A stretch of 64,000 nt of DNA, from positions 13,521,001-13,585,000 of the forward strand of contig OX327683.1 in assembly GCA_946807835.1 (NCBI GenBank). Direction: 5' to 3'. Under the pieces are notes generated by a model that was given only the letters and a program-made list of their open reading frames with translations, made no database searches and was not told the origin of the DNA. Made by a program: the position numbers and the translations under genes. The DNA comes from Ailanthus altissimus. Taxonomy: Eukaryota > Streptophyta > Magnoliopsida > Sapindales > Simaroubaceae. How positions within the stretch are numbered: the first letter of the stretch is position 1; each line of letters begins with the position of its first letter. Below, one piece after another: positions 23,127-35,637 of this stretch.

Positions 23127-23618
23127 ATTAGATATAACCATAAATTAGATTTATACTCGTATGAATATAAGTCAAGATCTATTAGGTTAAATTATTAAAA
23201 AGGATGTTGGAATAAACATATTTGAGGAATTTATGGTGATTAGAACTTGAAGATTGATAGGTTTAAATGAGAATTACGAGTATAATGGTCTTTTACAGTT
23301 AAATCTATATAGGTTTAATAGAGTTCTCTCTCTGTGATGAAAAAAGAGGAGAAGAGCACTACATGCATTAATTTGACTTGGAGATCACAACTCAAAAGAT
23401 GTCTTTATATATTAGGTTAAATTATGATTCCATCACTTATAATTTAACTAGTATTAGATTTTTACACATAAGAAGCTCATATCAAATTAGATGTCTCTAG
23501 AATCCAATAAAATATAACTCAAATAAATCACTTAAATTAGCTTTAATTTGAAATATCCCATAATAAATCATTATTGTTAATATGTGAGCTCATATATAAA
23601 AAAAAATAAAACCTAACA
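23127..23618 (-). repeat. 3' LTR of copia element 1
   Basis: The minus strand reads the classic copia junction aagtggaagat followed by TGTTAGG at 23618. The roughly 490-bp repeat aligns along its length with 45122-45577 (shared landmarks: catcacttataatttaactagtatt versus catcatttataatctaactagtatt). Confidence 0.75.
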
Positions 23619-23710
23619 ATCTTCCACTTGGACCATATATGTCATCTGGAAATAAATGCTGGTTCAAGCTAAATATTTTCTTAGATACAATCTAGTCCAT
23701 TTATTATATA

Positions 23711-24754
23711 TGTTCTCTATTCCTCCTACCCCCCGAAAATCCCTTCTTTTTGCCTTTGGACTTGAGATTTCTAAATTCGAACGAGACCGGCCCTTAGAAG
23801 CCCAGCCGAACGCTTCCTTCCAAAGGTCACTTTCTTCTCAAAAGGTTCACCAAAACTTGTGCAACAAATCCAATCCAAAGATAGACTTAGGAGCAATGGC
23901 CGATGGGCCAAAACCCAACAGAGAAATGACAGAGAACCAGTTCGGACTCAGAGGATCTGGTGGATAAAATGAAAAAACCTATTCGACCTTTCCGACCTAA
24001 ACACGACGACGGCCGAGCAAGTACTGACCACTTTCCACCAGCTTCGCTCTTAGGAATCCTACATCTACATTGAACTAATGGGAGAGGGCAGTTCAAAATC
24101 TAACCCAAGCCATTTGAAATAAGCCTCAAACTAAAACTGCCAGCGAAGACAAACCCAAGGAAGATGCTTAACACATCAGAGGGGAAAGCTGATGTGTAAG
24201 AGGATCAGAAAATCTATAGAAGGATATTCGATGTATGTCAGGGGAACATCAAAAAGATATTTGACATATGTCAAGGGCACATAAAAAAGATATTTGGCGT
24301 GTGTCAAAGTACAACAAGAAATATTCGGCGCAAGATAGAAATACTACAGAAAAAATCTCAAAAAGGCCCCTGAAAAGCCATCACTATAAAAAGGAGAGAG
24401 GAAGAAATTTGAAAGGATGATGAAAAATATTTCAAAAGAACAAAAATAAAAAAAAGGATAGAAATTCTCCCTCCTGTCCCCTGCATTACAGGGATTTATT
24501 CTTGTCTTATTATTTTTTAGAGAAAAAGCCTCTTTCTAACTTAAGCATCGGAGTGTCTTTGCCGGAATCCACCCCAGCAAGACCTTCATCAAGCTTGTGT
24601 TCGTGTTCTCTTTACAGGCCCTCCACAACTCGTGGCAAAAAGGAAGCCCCAAGCCTACATTACCCACTCTCATTGAGATAAGGCCCAAGTTTGATTCCCC
24701 TCACAAATAAATTTAAGACTCGTTGACCCGGAAAACCATTTCTTCAGGTTAATA
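23711..24754 (+). repeat. 5' LTR of the Tat-like element
   Basis: It starts TGTTCTCT, ends ggttaata before the PBS, and aligns with 36682-37669. The pair shares the segment ccatcactataaaaaggagagagg, which contains a TATA box. A 33-34-bp repeat (copies starting 24221, 24255 and 24288, then a partial copy) lies about 60-160 bases upstream of that TATA box. Confidence 0.8.
24384..24393 (+). promoter_or_regulatory. TATA box in the 5' LTR of the Tat-like element
   Basis: ctataaaaag is a strong TATA match, conserved in the 3' LTR at 37303-37312 despite divergence around it. It marks the likely U3/R promoter. Confidence 0.6.
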
Positions 24755-24759
24755 GTTTT

Positions 24760-24776
24760 TGGCGCTGTCTGTGGGA
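24760..24776 (+). other. Primer-binding site of the Tat-like element
   Basis: TGGCGCTGTCTGTGGGA lies six bases inside the 5' LTR, in the expected place. Its near form TGGCGCCGTCTGTGGGA is common in plant gypsy elements. I do not assign the primer tRNA. Confidence 0.6.
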
Positions 24777-24816
24777 ATCGAGCAAAAAGCTTTGTCTAAA
24801 AGAGCAGCAACCCAGA

Positions 24817-26430
24817 ATGGCTAAACGATCATCTGCCACCAGAAATCATGTTACCGGAAAGCGAAGGCCAAATCCAAACTTACCCCTCCCTTGAATAGAA
24901 AGCTCTCTGCACCCTGAAATACAGGCAGAATTGCGAACCCTGAGAGAAAAAAGGGAAGAACTAAGACAGCTCATGACTGAACTGATTAGGAATAAGCAAC
25001 CAAGAGTAAGAAATCGCAGGAGGGAGTCTCGGGAGAAGATTCGAAGACAGACGAAGCAAAGGGAATAACTGGAGACTCCGTATAATTTGAGTAGGACAAA
25101 CAAGCCAAGCCAAGCCAAGCGATCCCCGAAAGGAGAGAGGCAGAGCTGGAGATTCGGAGACGCCAATGGAAAGAGAGTCATCGGTCAAGCAGCGACAGCA
25201 TCGACGAGGTGAATTAGGCCTTCAAAGCAAGGTCCGCAGTTTGGAAGGAAAATTAGAAAGTTTCTTGGTAGAGAGAAAGGAGAAGGACTAGCCTCTCGTG
25301 AAGAAGAGGAAAATGGAGAAAAGGTCGCCACTGACGGACGAGGTGAGAGATATGGAGCTTCAGAGCAGTTTTCGACTCCCCGACTTGCCCACCTACAAGG
25401 AAATCACCGACTCTAACCATTACATAGACTAGATCACCAACCTGCTATCCATCGCGGGATTAAGGCTTGACCAAATTTGCCGGCTCTTCCACATGAACTT
25501 AGAGGGGCCAGCTTTACTCTGGTATAGGGGGCTGAAACAACGTAGCATTGCCTCATATAATGAGTTGATCGAGAAATTCACCCAACATTTTCAAGGCTCA
25601 TGCAAAGTAGTCAAGGACTTAGAGCAGTTGAATCAGATCAAGCAGGGTCAAGAGGAGAGCTTAAGGGACTACATTTGGAGGTTCTACAAGGAAGTGATAG
25701 CGCTAAGGGAGTTTGACCAACCCATTGCTCTGGACGCCCTGAAGGCAGGGTTACGATTAAACAGATTTTGGTACCACCTGGCGAAAAGTGGTACCATAAG
25801 CTACGTGGTAGCATACAACAAAGCACTAAAATACATATCGATAGAGGAAGGTGAGGAGACTAAGAGATCTCTAGCTGAACTACCTTGAGGAAAGACACTG
25901 CCACATGAAGAAGTAAGACATAGAGGGAGAAAAGAACCCCCGCCCTTTTAGTTGAAATACCAAAAAATGGATGGCGAATACCGTCCCCAGCAGAGGGCAA
26001 AATTTTGCGAACTCGCGCAACCCCAAACAATCAAAGGAATAATATGTTAAATGACGGACCCCAAAACCGAGGGGGAAGGGTTGAACCGTTTCTGACTAGG
26101 TGGCCCCTCGAGGGCACCCAAAATTCAAGAAACAATTAACCACCGGGTAAGGAGAAAAAAGTAGCCCATTTTGTGAATTTTGTACCATTGGCCATGCAAC
26201 TCGAGAATGTCTATGTAGTAATCTGGAATAGGGGATTGTTATAGAGGAATTTCAAGGGAAAACGAGTAGAGCGACTAATAGATCCTAAAAAATAGTGCAA
26301 CATGCACAAGGGTCCCTGGCATGCCACCGGAGAGTGTACCGAGCTGAGGAAACAGGTCGACCACCAGATAAGAAATGGATATCTGGAAGAATTTCTGGCA
26401 AGTCGTCAAATAATGACTGTTAGCTAGCCC
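24817..26430 (+). pseudogene. gag of the Tat-like element
   Basis: The ATG at 24817 starts MAKRSSATRNHV and is followed by a charged, coiled-coil-like stretch. The clear gag core is at 25493-25888 (NLEGPALLWYRGLKQRSIASYNEL, then EEFLRDY-like and KAGLRLNRFW). Zinc-knuckle-like sequence (FCTIGHATREC) is at about 26176-26210. Stops at several points, for example after the LAELP segment at 25888, break the frame. Confidence 0.8.
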
Positions 26431-26519
26431 GGTACATCGAACCTCAACCCCATCGTAATTATTTCAAGTGAACCTACGTTGGTAGAAGACTCGAATAAAC
26501 AACAGAAGAACTACTCCAA

Positions 26520-27100
26520 GTACTCAATGGTGGCACATCAAGTCATGTGCAATACCACTTTAGCCAAGAAGTTGATGCTACCACAAGAGGTACCAATCAT
26601 ATTCATAGAGAAAGATGCTCAATGAATCAGTTACCCCTATGATGACGCGCTTTTGATCGAAGTAGTGGTAGTAGGAGAGAAAATAAACAGGGTGTTCATC
26701 AACTCGGGCAGCTCGGTCGACATAATCTTTAAGGAAATCCTGAACGACCTGAAAATCAAGAACCTCTATATAGAGGAGACCCAAACGTCACTACAAGATT
26801 TGGGGATAGCTGTGTGATGTCGATTGGAGTGGTGGCCCTCCCCCTTACCATTGGATGAAGGTCCTATGAAAAAACAGTGATGACCAGGTTTATGGTGGTA
26901 GACCAGCCATTCCTATATAAAATTCTCCTTAGGCGACCATTCATGGTAAGTACTAATACAGCACTATCCATTCATTACTTGAAGTTGAAATTCCCTGTGG
27001 GAGAAGGGATCAAAGTAGTATTGGGAGGAGATGACAATGAGGAAGGCATTTTGCATCTCCTCCATCGATCTAAGAGAGGGAGTCCTTGAATCCCGGAGTT
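26520..27100 (+). pseudogene. Protease region of the Tat-like element
   Basis: A retropepsin-like active site is read at about 26692-26735 as FINSGSSVDIIF, where the family has D[ST]GSS, so the catalytic Asp is replaced by Asn. The downstream conserved strand appears as FMVVDQPFLYKILLRRPFMV (26886-26946), matching the usual YNAILGRP-type segment. Frames change between the two. Confidence 0.7.
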
Positions 27101-27189
27101 GGCGGAAGAAATATAAGAACTTCAGGTCGAGGCTGGGGAACCTAAGAAGGTGGTCAGAGTGGGAACCCAGTTGGAACCAGAGGTTGAGC

Positions 27190-29000
27190 AAGGGCTAACC
27201 CAACTGATTTGAGAGTCTTTAGACATCTTCGCCTAGTTCTACCAAGACATATCTAGAATTGATCCAAAAATAGCTGCCCACAAGCTGACCATCTGTCTTA
27301 CGTCTTGACTAATCAAACAAAAAAGAAGAGTCTTCAACCGGGAACAAAAGGTAGCTGTAGCGGAAGAGGTGGAGAAGCTACTGGTAGCTCGGTTTATCCG
27401 GGAAGGTCATTATATAGAATAGTTGTCTAACATGGTGATGATAAAAAAGGTGAGTGAAAAGTGGAGGATGTGCATTGACTTCACTAATTTGAATAAGGCG
27501 TACCCCAAAGATAGTTTTCCCTTCCTAAAGATCGACCAGCTAGTGGACGTGACGGCGGGCATGAGCTACTAAGTTTCATGGATGCTTTTTATGACTATAA
27601 TCAGATTCTGATGTTTCCTCCCGACCAGGAAAAAACGTCATTCATCATTCATCAAAGGATCTACTGCTACCAAGTGATGCCGTTTGGATTAAAAAATACA
27701 GGAGCCACCTAACAAAAATTGGTAAACAAGCTTTTTAAAACCTAAAAGGAAAAAATATAGAAGTTTATGTGAATGACATGATAGCCAAGTCAATAAAGGT
27801 GGCGGACTATATGGCCGACCTCAAAAAAGCCTTCATGGCGTTGAGGAAGAATGAAATGAAATTGAACCCCAAGAAGTGCATCTTTGGGGTAAGGTTCAAA
27901 AAATACTTGGGCTTCATGGTGAGCCAATGAAGAATAGAAGCCAATCCTGATAAAGTCCAAGCTATCTTAGAAATGAAGTCCTCAAGCACAGTGAAAGAAA
28001 TTCAACAACCGACAGGCAGGATCGTAACATTAAACAAATTCATCTCCAAAGCCATTGACAAGTGCTTCACCTTTTTCAGGCAATCAAGAGAAAGGAAAAG
28101 AATTTTTATGCCAAAGAGTGCGAACAAGCCTTTCAGCTGCTGAAGACCTACCTCTCTGAACCAATACACCTGGAAATTCTCATGCAAATAGAGTTGTTGG
28201 TGGTATACCTGAGAGTCTCAGAACGGGCTGTCAGCTCAGTCATTGCCAAAAAAGAGGGGGGGTATAGCAATCGGTGTACTAGGGCCCTTACCGGGCTAGA
28301 AACTCGGTACCCCCCAGAAAAATTGGTTTTTGCACTGATCATGATCGGAAGGAAGCTGCGACCCTATTTTCAAGAGTATACCATCGTGGTGCTAACCAAC
28401 CAGCTGCTGAGATAAATCCTGCATAAGCCCGACCTATCTGGTTGACTGGTTAAATGGTCTATAGAGTTGAGTGAATTTGACATTCATTACAAGCCACGAA
28501 CAGCCATTAAAGGGCGGGCCCTGGCCGACTTTGTGGCCGAAAGCACATATGAGATAATCATGAGTAAAGGGATAAATGACTAAGTCCTTGAGGCAATTTC
28601 GGAAAAAAAAATGGGTACTTTATTGACAGAACGTCCAACCTGCAGGAAAGTAGAGCAAGGATCGTCCTCATTAGCCCTGAGGAAGATGAAATCAAGTTTG
28701 CTATTCGATCAGATTCAAAGCATCGAAAAACGAAGCAGAATATAAATCTCTCCTGTCCAGGTTAAGAGTGGCTCAAGCATTGGCCTCAAAAGAGATACTA
28801 ATCAAGAGCGACTATTAGCTCGTGGTAAATCAAGTTAATGGCGACTTCAAAGCAAGAGAAGAAAGAATGGCCACCTATCTTGCAATAGTACAGAAGTTAA
28901 CCGGTTAGTTCAGAGAGATATAGATGGAGCTGATCCCAAGAAATGAGACCCATCAAGCGGATGTCATCGCCCGAATGGCGTCAACAAAGGATACTGGCCT
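27190..29000 (+). pseudogene. RT and RNase H of the Tat-like element
   Basis: RT is recognisable as WRMCIDFTNLNKAYPKDSFP (about 27463-27522), VMPFGLKNTGAT (27676-27710) and a palm motif reading YVNDM (27763-27780), where the catalytic YVDD has Asn for the first Asp. The connection and RNase H follow (28062-28415 with ETRYPPEKLVFALIM, then KGRALADFVAE near 28510-28545). Multiple stops are present, notably between 27570 and 28060. Confidence 0.82.
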
Positions 29001-29015
29001 CCCAATACGGTACCT

Positions 29016-30288
29016 ATGGAATTCTTGTCAAAACCTAGTACCCAAGAAGACGAACAGATCATACAAATTGAATTAGGGCCAAGTTGGATGGACCCCATCA
29101 ATGACTATATTTTGAATGGAACGATTCCAGCCAATAGAAAGGAAGCCCAAAAAATTAAGTACCAGGCCATTAGATACTCAGTGATCGATGGAGTATTGTA
29201 CTGGAGAGGTTTCTCTCACCCCTACATGAGGTGCCTAGGCTATTTGGAGGTGGAGCGGGTCTTGAGGGAGATCCACGAAGGGGTGTGTGGCAACTATTCA
29301 AGGAGGGAAGCTTTAGCCCATAAATTCTTCCGAACCGATTATTATTGGCCTATCGCCCTTCAAGATGCTAAACACCTAGTTCAGCGCTGTGATGCATGTC
29401 AAAGGTTCGCAGACAAGATCCAAACACTCGCAAGAGAGCTGACCACGATGAGCGGACCATGGCCGTTCGCTCAGCGAGGGCTCGGCTTGATTGAACCACT
29501 CTCCCAAGGCAAAGGATCTTACAAGTATGTGGTCACGGTGGTCGACTACTTCACAAAATGGATCGAGGCAGAGCCGCTGTTGAAAATCACGAAGAAGAGT
29601 GTCTGGGATTTTATTTGCAGGAACATAATGTGTCGGTACGGCATCCCTCACACCATCATCATAGATCACGGGAGGCAGTTCAACAACAATAACTTAAAGC
29701 AATTATGCGAACAACTAGGAGTATGACTGTCGTTTGCCTCCCTCGAATCCACCAATAAACTGATCAAAATTGGTCAAGAAGAAGTTGACAGAAAGAAATG
29801 GAGCATGGGTAGAGGAGCTACCAGAGGTACTATAAACACTCTGAAAAACTAGTAAAACAGCTACCGGTAAGATGCCGTTCACGTTGGCCTTTGCGAGTGA
29901 AGTGGTGATTCCCATAGAAATTGGGACCTCGACTCACCAAGTATTATATTTTTTTGAAGCCATCAATAATGAACTGATAAAGAGAGGGCTGGATTCAATC
30001 GAATAGCTTAGAGACCAGGCCTAGATCCGAGCAGCAACCTACCAATAAAAGGTAACTAGATATTATAACAAGAAGGTCAGGGCCCGAGATTTCGAAGAAG
30101 GAGACATGGTGCTATGGAGGGTTATACTCAACACGAAGAACCCAATAGATGGAGTCCTTAATCCTATCTGGGAAGGGCCATACAAGATCTTCAAGCTTAC
30201 CGGAGGGGCGTATGAACTTGAAGGGATAGACAGATGCACCATCAGGAAATCATAGAACACCGAGTTACTAAGAAAATATTATCTCTAA
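29016..30288 (+). pseudogene. Integrase of the Tat-like element
   Basis: The first 236 codons are open. The zinc module is intact (HEGVCG...H, CDACQRF), and the core runs on with VVDYFTKWIEAEPL and IIIDHGRQF (second catalytic Asp). The first catalytic Asp is lost (GLGLIEPL in place of the usual GxDxxGP). After a stop at 29724 the segment holding the catalytic Glu is altered. The C-terminal part (29870-30288) is still readable as FASEVVIPIEI, RYYNKKVRARDFEEGDMVLW, WEGPYKI and ELLRKYYL before the stop. Confidence 0.85.
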
Positions 30289-30499
30289 ACCTTTTTGTTT
30301 GAAATCATTCACTATATAAACATTGTGCTTAAATAAAAACCTTTTTGCATGAATGCTCGTGAAGAGAAAATTGACCAAAACACAAAATGAATTGCCCACG
30401 CAAATAGCCTCGGGTTACTCTGCAGAAGACCCGCCCCTAACCATTTGAAACAGCATATCACACCTCACATGAGCCTCATTGCGACATCATTGTTACATG

Positions 30500-31130
30500 A
30501 TACCTTTCTCCCTCGGTGATGCATCGCCGTGACCAGTTTGACGTTCGATCTACAGCATTACACCTGGATGGCTCGGTGGGGTGAAGCTGTGGCACTTCCA
30601 CAGCATTACCATGGATTACACCATGGCACCCATTGAAGAGGGTTTGACCGTGGCCTTTCCACAGCATCCATGACAGGCTGTTCAGCGTTATTATGCTGAG
30701 CCGATCCCCTGAATATATTGATGAATTCCTCACTCAACAGTCAGTCTAGGCCACTCACCTTTCGTATTTCACTGTCACTGGTTCGACGCTCGCAGAGCAT
30801 TTCATAGTGACTGGTTCGATGCTCATTCTATTTCACTGTCACTGGTTTGACGCTTGCGGAGCATTTTACCATGATCGATTCGACACTAATTCCATTTCAC
30901 TGTCACTGATTCGATGCTCACGAAGCACTTCGCCATGACCGGTTAGACGTTCGTTCTATAGCATCACACCTAGACGGCTCGGTGGGGCGAGAGTTATGGC
31001 ATTTCCACAGCATTACCTGGGTTACACCATGGCACCCATTGAAAAAGGTTTGACTATGGGTTACCCATGACATGCTGTTCAACGTTATTACACTGAGCTG
31101 GCCCCCCAAAGGTATTGAAGGGTTCCACAC
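30500..31130 (+). repeat. Repeat cluster downstream of the Tat integrase
   Basis: Two roughly 190-bp copies (about 30525-30720 and 30933-31130) share 'ggctcggtgggg', 'tttccacagcattacc' and 'acaccatggcacccattga'. Between them (about 30763-30950) lie shorter tandem units built on 'tttcactgtcactggttcgacgct'. Tandem repeats in this position are typical of Tat-lineage elements and are known to seed satellite DNA in some plants. Confidence 0.75.
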
Positions 31131-31648
31131 CGGATAAAGTCCAGTCCACTCGCTTTGGACTGCACCAACAATCGATGTATCATTAGAGCCGATGCAGCTG
31201 CTCATTAAATCGGGCAATACTATAAGACGCACTGAGCAGGTCTTATTTCAAATTATTCTTGATCACGGTTAGTAAAAGCATTCACACAACTATGCCGATT
31301 ACGTAAAAGTTGTTCGGCCCCAGCTAAAGTTGTTTGGCCTCAGTATCACGAGTTCATTGGAAATGATGATCAGCCTATTTAACTATAATGCTTACTATCA
31401 TTCGTGAAATATCTTATTCAGAACGATGATTATTACTAACGGTGTGGTTATTTTAACAAGATCAATGTTTTATAAGTGGTTCAACTACGTTACCACATTT
31501 TTGCTGTGACGAAACAAAATTATTTTGAGCAGGTAAAGAAGAACAGACGCACATAATAAGAAATGTAATTATCCATTCATTAAAGATGATTACACAGGCT
31601 GATTACAAGGCATCCCAAAAATAAATCTTGCAAAAGGGGAGGGATCGC
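31131..31648. other. Non-coding spacer of the Tat-like element
   Basis: Between the repeat cluster and the antisense gene I see no ORF or further clear repeat, apart from a short 'gttgttcggcc(c)cag / gttgtttggcctcag' pair near 31307-31342. Confidence 0.4.
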
Positions 31649-34600
31649 TCAGGCTGCAGAGGCAGTGTTAGGTATGTCCAGATTCACGATGGGAATAACT
31701 TCAGGAGCATTGCTGATCAGAGGGACCGTGACAACAAGAGGGTCAGCTAGGACATCAATGATCCCTTGTAGCTCATTAAGAGCAGTGCTACTAACCTGCC
31801 CCTGGTCGGTAAGAGGAGTAACCTCACCACTACTTATAATAGCAGCACCCCCAACAGGGGCAGGCACGTCGGTCGAGGGGACGTCATCGCCACTAGCACC
31901 AATGGGCACCAACACTTCATCATCTTGAGCCTCGGATGTTTCCCCTTCATAAATAGAGCTGCCAGTGGCTAAGGACCATAGCCACTAGAGGTTAATCTTT
32001 ATGTAGTGCTCCTCAAAAAGGGCGATGGACCTTTGAAACCCTTTCATCTTGCCTTGGTGGAAGCCCTCTTTATAACCAGCTGACCACTGGTTCCTCTATT
32101 ACTTGAGCTGGGCCACCAGAGAGATTTGGCTTTGCTAAATCAGCTCCCTTTCCCTTTGAGCTACACCAAGTTACGCTTCAAGTTCCTCGTTTTGGCGCGT
32201 CAACTGCCAGAGAATTTGTCATCATTTACTCGACTAGCCATTTTTTATGTTCGAGCTCAGATAATTTGCTCTCTGCCTTGGCCCTGGCAGTCATCATCTC
32301 CTCTGCCTTGGCCCTTGCCTCATCAACCATATTCCTCTCCTGCTTGGCTATCCTCCTTGCCCGCTGAGTTTCAACCCTGGACCAAGCAAGGTCATCCTTC
32401 GCTTTTTTTAGCATGGACAAGAAAACCCATAATTTTGGCCCGAAAGTGAGAAAATAGGAAAATTGACTATAGGAAAATAAGGGGTTAGAACAAGAAGATA
32501 ACGAAAGGAGAAATGAACTAAGTACCAAGCAACTTACGTCAAGAACAGATCCCAGCGCGACGTTGAAGCCCGTGGTAGGATCCAGGGAAGACGCTTGACC
32601 CATCCAGATGAGGATCACATACCTCTCTAACTCTCGCATCACCGAGAGCAAAAAGCCTAGGTCCTCCTTGGCCTCTAGAACCAGAACTAAGGCAGACACT
32701 CGGGAGGGCCCCTCATAGGAAGACCGCCCCTCCTGCCTCAGGGAGCTTGATGATGTAGTGACCGGCCCAGACTATGTGACCTGTGTTGAGGGAGGAGTAG
32801 GTGGCCTCTGCCTTCTACTTGGCATTTGGCCAGTGGGAGAGTCTTGTGACCGAGCCTCAGCAGAGACCCATTCCCTAGAAAAAGAACCGCCTTAGGCCAG
32901 ACCTCTCTCCCGGACAGTCAGACTCCGAGCAGTTCTATCCTCGCGAGCCTGATCATCTACAAATGATGAAGATAATCCTTTCCCTTAGGAGAGCCACATT
33001 GATGCGATATTTCTATATCATAAAATTAAGTGCAAGTATACACTATCGTATGCAAGTAATAAAGAGACTAAATAAGTCGGATGTCGAACCCACAAGGATA
33101 ATTTTTTCTTTTCTACCAAGTACTAAAATTATATCTTTCTAATAATTATTCAAATAAATAAAATCTAAGAATGAGTGCAGAAAATATAAAAATAAAAATA
33201 CAATGCAACGAGATTTAAGTGATAGAAATATAGAGAAAACCTAGGATTAATACTATCCCTCAATATGCTTTCTAATGATTAATCTTCTAATATTTAACTC
33301 CCTTAGTCTTTGTTATTGATCAAGACACTAATGTATTCACAAGCCTCTTCCAAGGTCATGTAAGTATACCTTAATTTACCAAATACCTATATTCCTATGA
33401 TACTTGTAATAAATTAAGATTCATTAAGATTAGGTCTTATTGATCATACATGCCAACTAGGTATATTCCTATCCTAAGTTGAAACTTGCATATGTAGCAT
33501 TGAATGTTACTCTACAATCATGCATTAAATTACCTAGGTCTAAATATATTGATTCCTCTTCCGAGTTTATCAACATATTACCAACTCATTCACCATATAT
33601 TGGCCAGATATATTAAAGCATTAAACACAAGTAATTTAAATAATAAAGGACTAAGTTTATTAAATACTAAAAGATATGGCAATTTTAGCGCACATATTGA
33701 GTTCAAATATTAACCCTAGAAAATAAATTAGTTCATAGCTACAAGAGAATCACAGCAATAAAAATAAAAATAAAACATGATACAATCAATCGCAAACCGA
33801 TGTAGATGTCGAATTGCTTTTGATTGATGTTGCTCTGGATTCTTGGTGCTCTTGAATTGCTCTAAGTTCTCTTTTTCTTGCTCTAAGTTCTTCTCTGGTC
33901 TCTTCTTTACATCTGGGGTCGAGTGGCCTTTTATAGGATTTGATTTGAACTTGAAAAACTTAATTCTGGTCGCACTAGGATTCCCACTACCACTGGCGCG
34001 CTATATAGTTGTCGCTGGGGCGCTGCATGAAAACGGCTTCATCGCTGGAGCAGTGGGCTTATAGCGCTGAGGCTTTTGAGCTTCGCTGGCGCGGTAAAGG
34101 TTTGGCGCTGAGGCGCCAGATGCGACTTCAACAGGTCGTATTTCTTATTTCGATCACTATTACAGCGCTGGGGTGATAATCCTCTTGGCGCTGGGGCGAT
34201 GAACACATACTTTGAAAACTTTACATTTTAGTCCCTGTTTTCGCTCCTTTTGCATTCTTTATTTAAATTTCGTTCAAGTCCCTATAAATAACAATAATGC
34301 ATATAAATAGCCATCTATTCTCATAAAATAATAAAATATCAAAATAAAAATATGAGAAAATATATGACAATTTTGCCCTTATCACACATCACCCGGTTCC
34401 TCCTGAAACCGAACAACATGCCCATGACACTGTCAGGGTTTAGAGGCCCCCAACCGCCCGAAGAAGAGCCTTCAGTGCAACTTTTCTTCCTCTTTTCACC
34501 ACCTTTTTGCTAAGACTTTCTTGCATTTTACATAGCATAAGAACAACAAAAAATAGGAAGAAGAAGCCCGGAGTAAAAGGACAGAGACTCACTTTAGGTT

Positions 34601-35617
34601 CGAGGTAGGGATGGAACGGAGGGGACCAATCTTGATTCGATAAGGCTAGCTAAGGATAACAGCTCCTGAACTAAATAAATATGTTGAAACGCGGCGTCTA
34701 TCCAATTAAGGGTCTGCTCGGACACTTCCACATCAGTAGCCTAGGTAACTACAGAAAAACAGACAAGCAAAGAAAAGTCAACGGAGCCGAACAGACTAGT
34801 CAAATCTACACATATGAAAGGGCTAAAACCTACATCTGTAGAAAAGGCAGCAGGGATGACCTACTCTCCCCCATCCCTCTTAGGGACCCTCTGACCCCAC
34901 TCTCCCCTGGTGAAAAACCACTCCCCCTTCCAGTCCTTTATAAAGGTGGGTCGACTAGGGACCAGGTTCTGAATGCCATGAAATGAGAGGTAATAGAAGC
35001 CCATTTGGCTTTTGGCATTAATCCTGAAATGGTACAGGTAGCATAATTCTTGAAAAAGAGGGGTGGACTACCCTACCCTTGCCCACAAGACGAACAAGCC
35101 CTTTAGCATTCTCCATGAGTTTAGACTTAGCTGAGAGAGGGCTATCCCGAGGCGAGTCAACATTTTGGCAAAATACCGTTGCATAGGAAGCCTGAGTCCC
35201 AGCCTTAGGAACTTAACATGAATAGCCACCTCACCATTAGTAGAACTGTTCAGGAAATCATCCTCAGAAGACAGCCTAAAGGTAACCTTCTCGGGAATAT
35301 CGTAAGAGTGTCTGATAAGACCTAAGTCGTTCTCATTTAGGCAAGAGGTGCAGTATCTAGCATTCATCTCATACTCCACGCCCTCCCCTGCCACTGGGCC
35401 CTCAGGATCGGTGCCTTCCTCCTCTTTGACATTCAGAACTGGCTCGACCTCGCTTAGAACTATCTAGAACAAAGAGGGAACTCCACCTATCGAAGTGGAC
35501 GCCCCTCACTCGCCTTGGCTCCCCTGCTCCTCCTAACTAGGGGGACCTCTGGGGATGCTCCCCCTCCTCGTCCACTATATCCACGACCAGAAGGTCTAAG
35601 TTAACCCTGGAGGCCAT
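31649..35617 (-). pseudogene. Antisense gene of the Tat-like element (Transposase_28 / 'putative gypsy type transposon' family)
   Basis: This is a minus-strand gene opposite to gag-pol. The ATG at 35615-35617 starts MASRVNLDLLVVD. After frame breaks, the family-typical segment FLRLGLRLPMQRYFAKMLTR is followed by LGIALSQLSLNSWRMLKGLF (35250-35080). It continues as FHGIQNLVPSRPTFIKDWKGEWFF at about 34980-34900. A GTGAGT donor-like site lies near 34590. Further left, an Ala/Lys/Glu-rich coiled coil (32420-32226) and an acidic, Val/Pro-rich end (31915-31649) form the C-terminus. Such aORFs are known from Tat-lineage elements; function unknown. A solo LTR (33000-34384) splits it. Confidence 0.7.
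33000..34384 (-). repeat. Solo LTR with perfect target duplication
   Basis: The 1385-bp LTR starts TGATGCGATATT and ends GCCCTTATCA. It is flanked on both sides by cacat (32995-32999 and 34385-34389), so it is a clean insertion followed by LTR-LTR recombination. Its ends and layout match the LTR at 271-1627. A GC-rich patch at 33990-34200 carries repeated GCGCTGGGGCG-like units. Strand is inferred from the layout of the related LTRs. Confidence 0.85.
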
Positions 35618-35637
35618 TGATTAATAGAAGACACTTC

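Noticed and set aside
23656..24096. Open frames of 69-103 codons on both strands
   Set aside because: They overlap the Tat-like LTR, and the matching region of the other LTR (36682 onward) does not keep the same frames.
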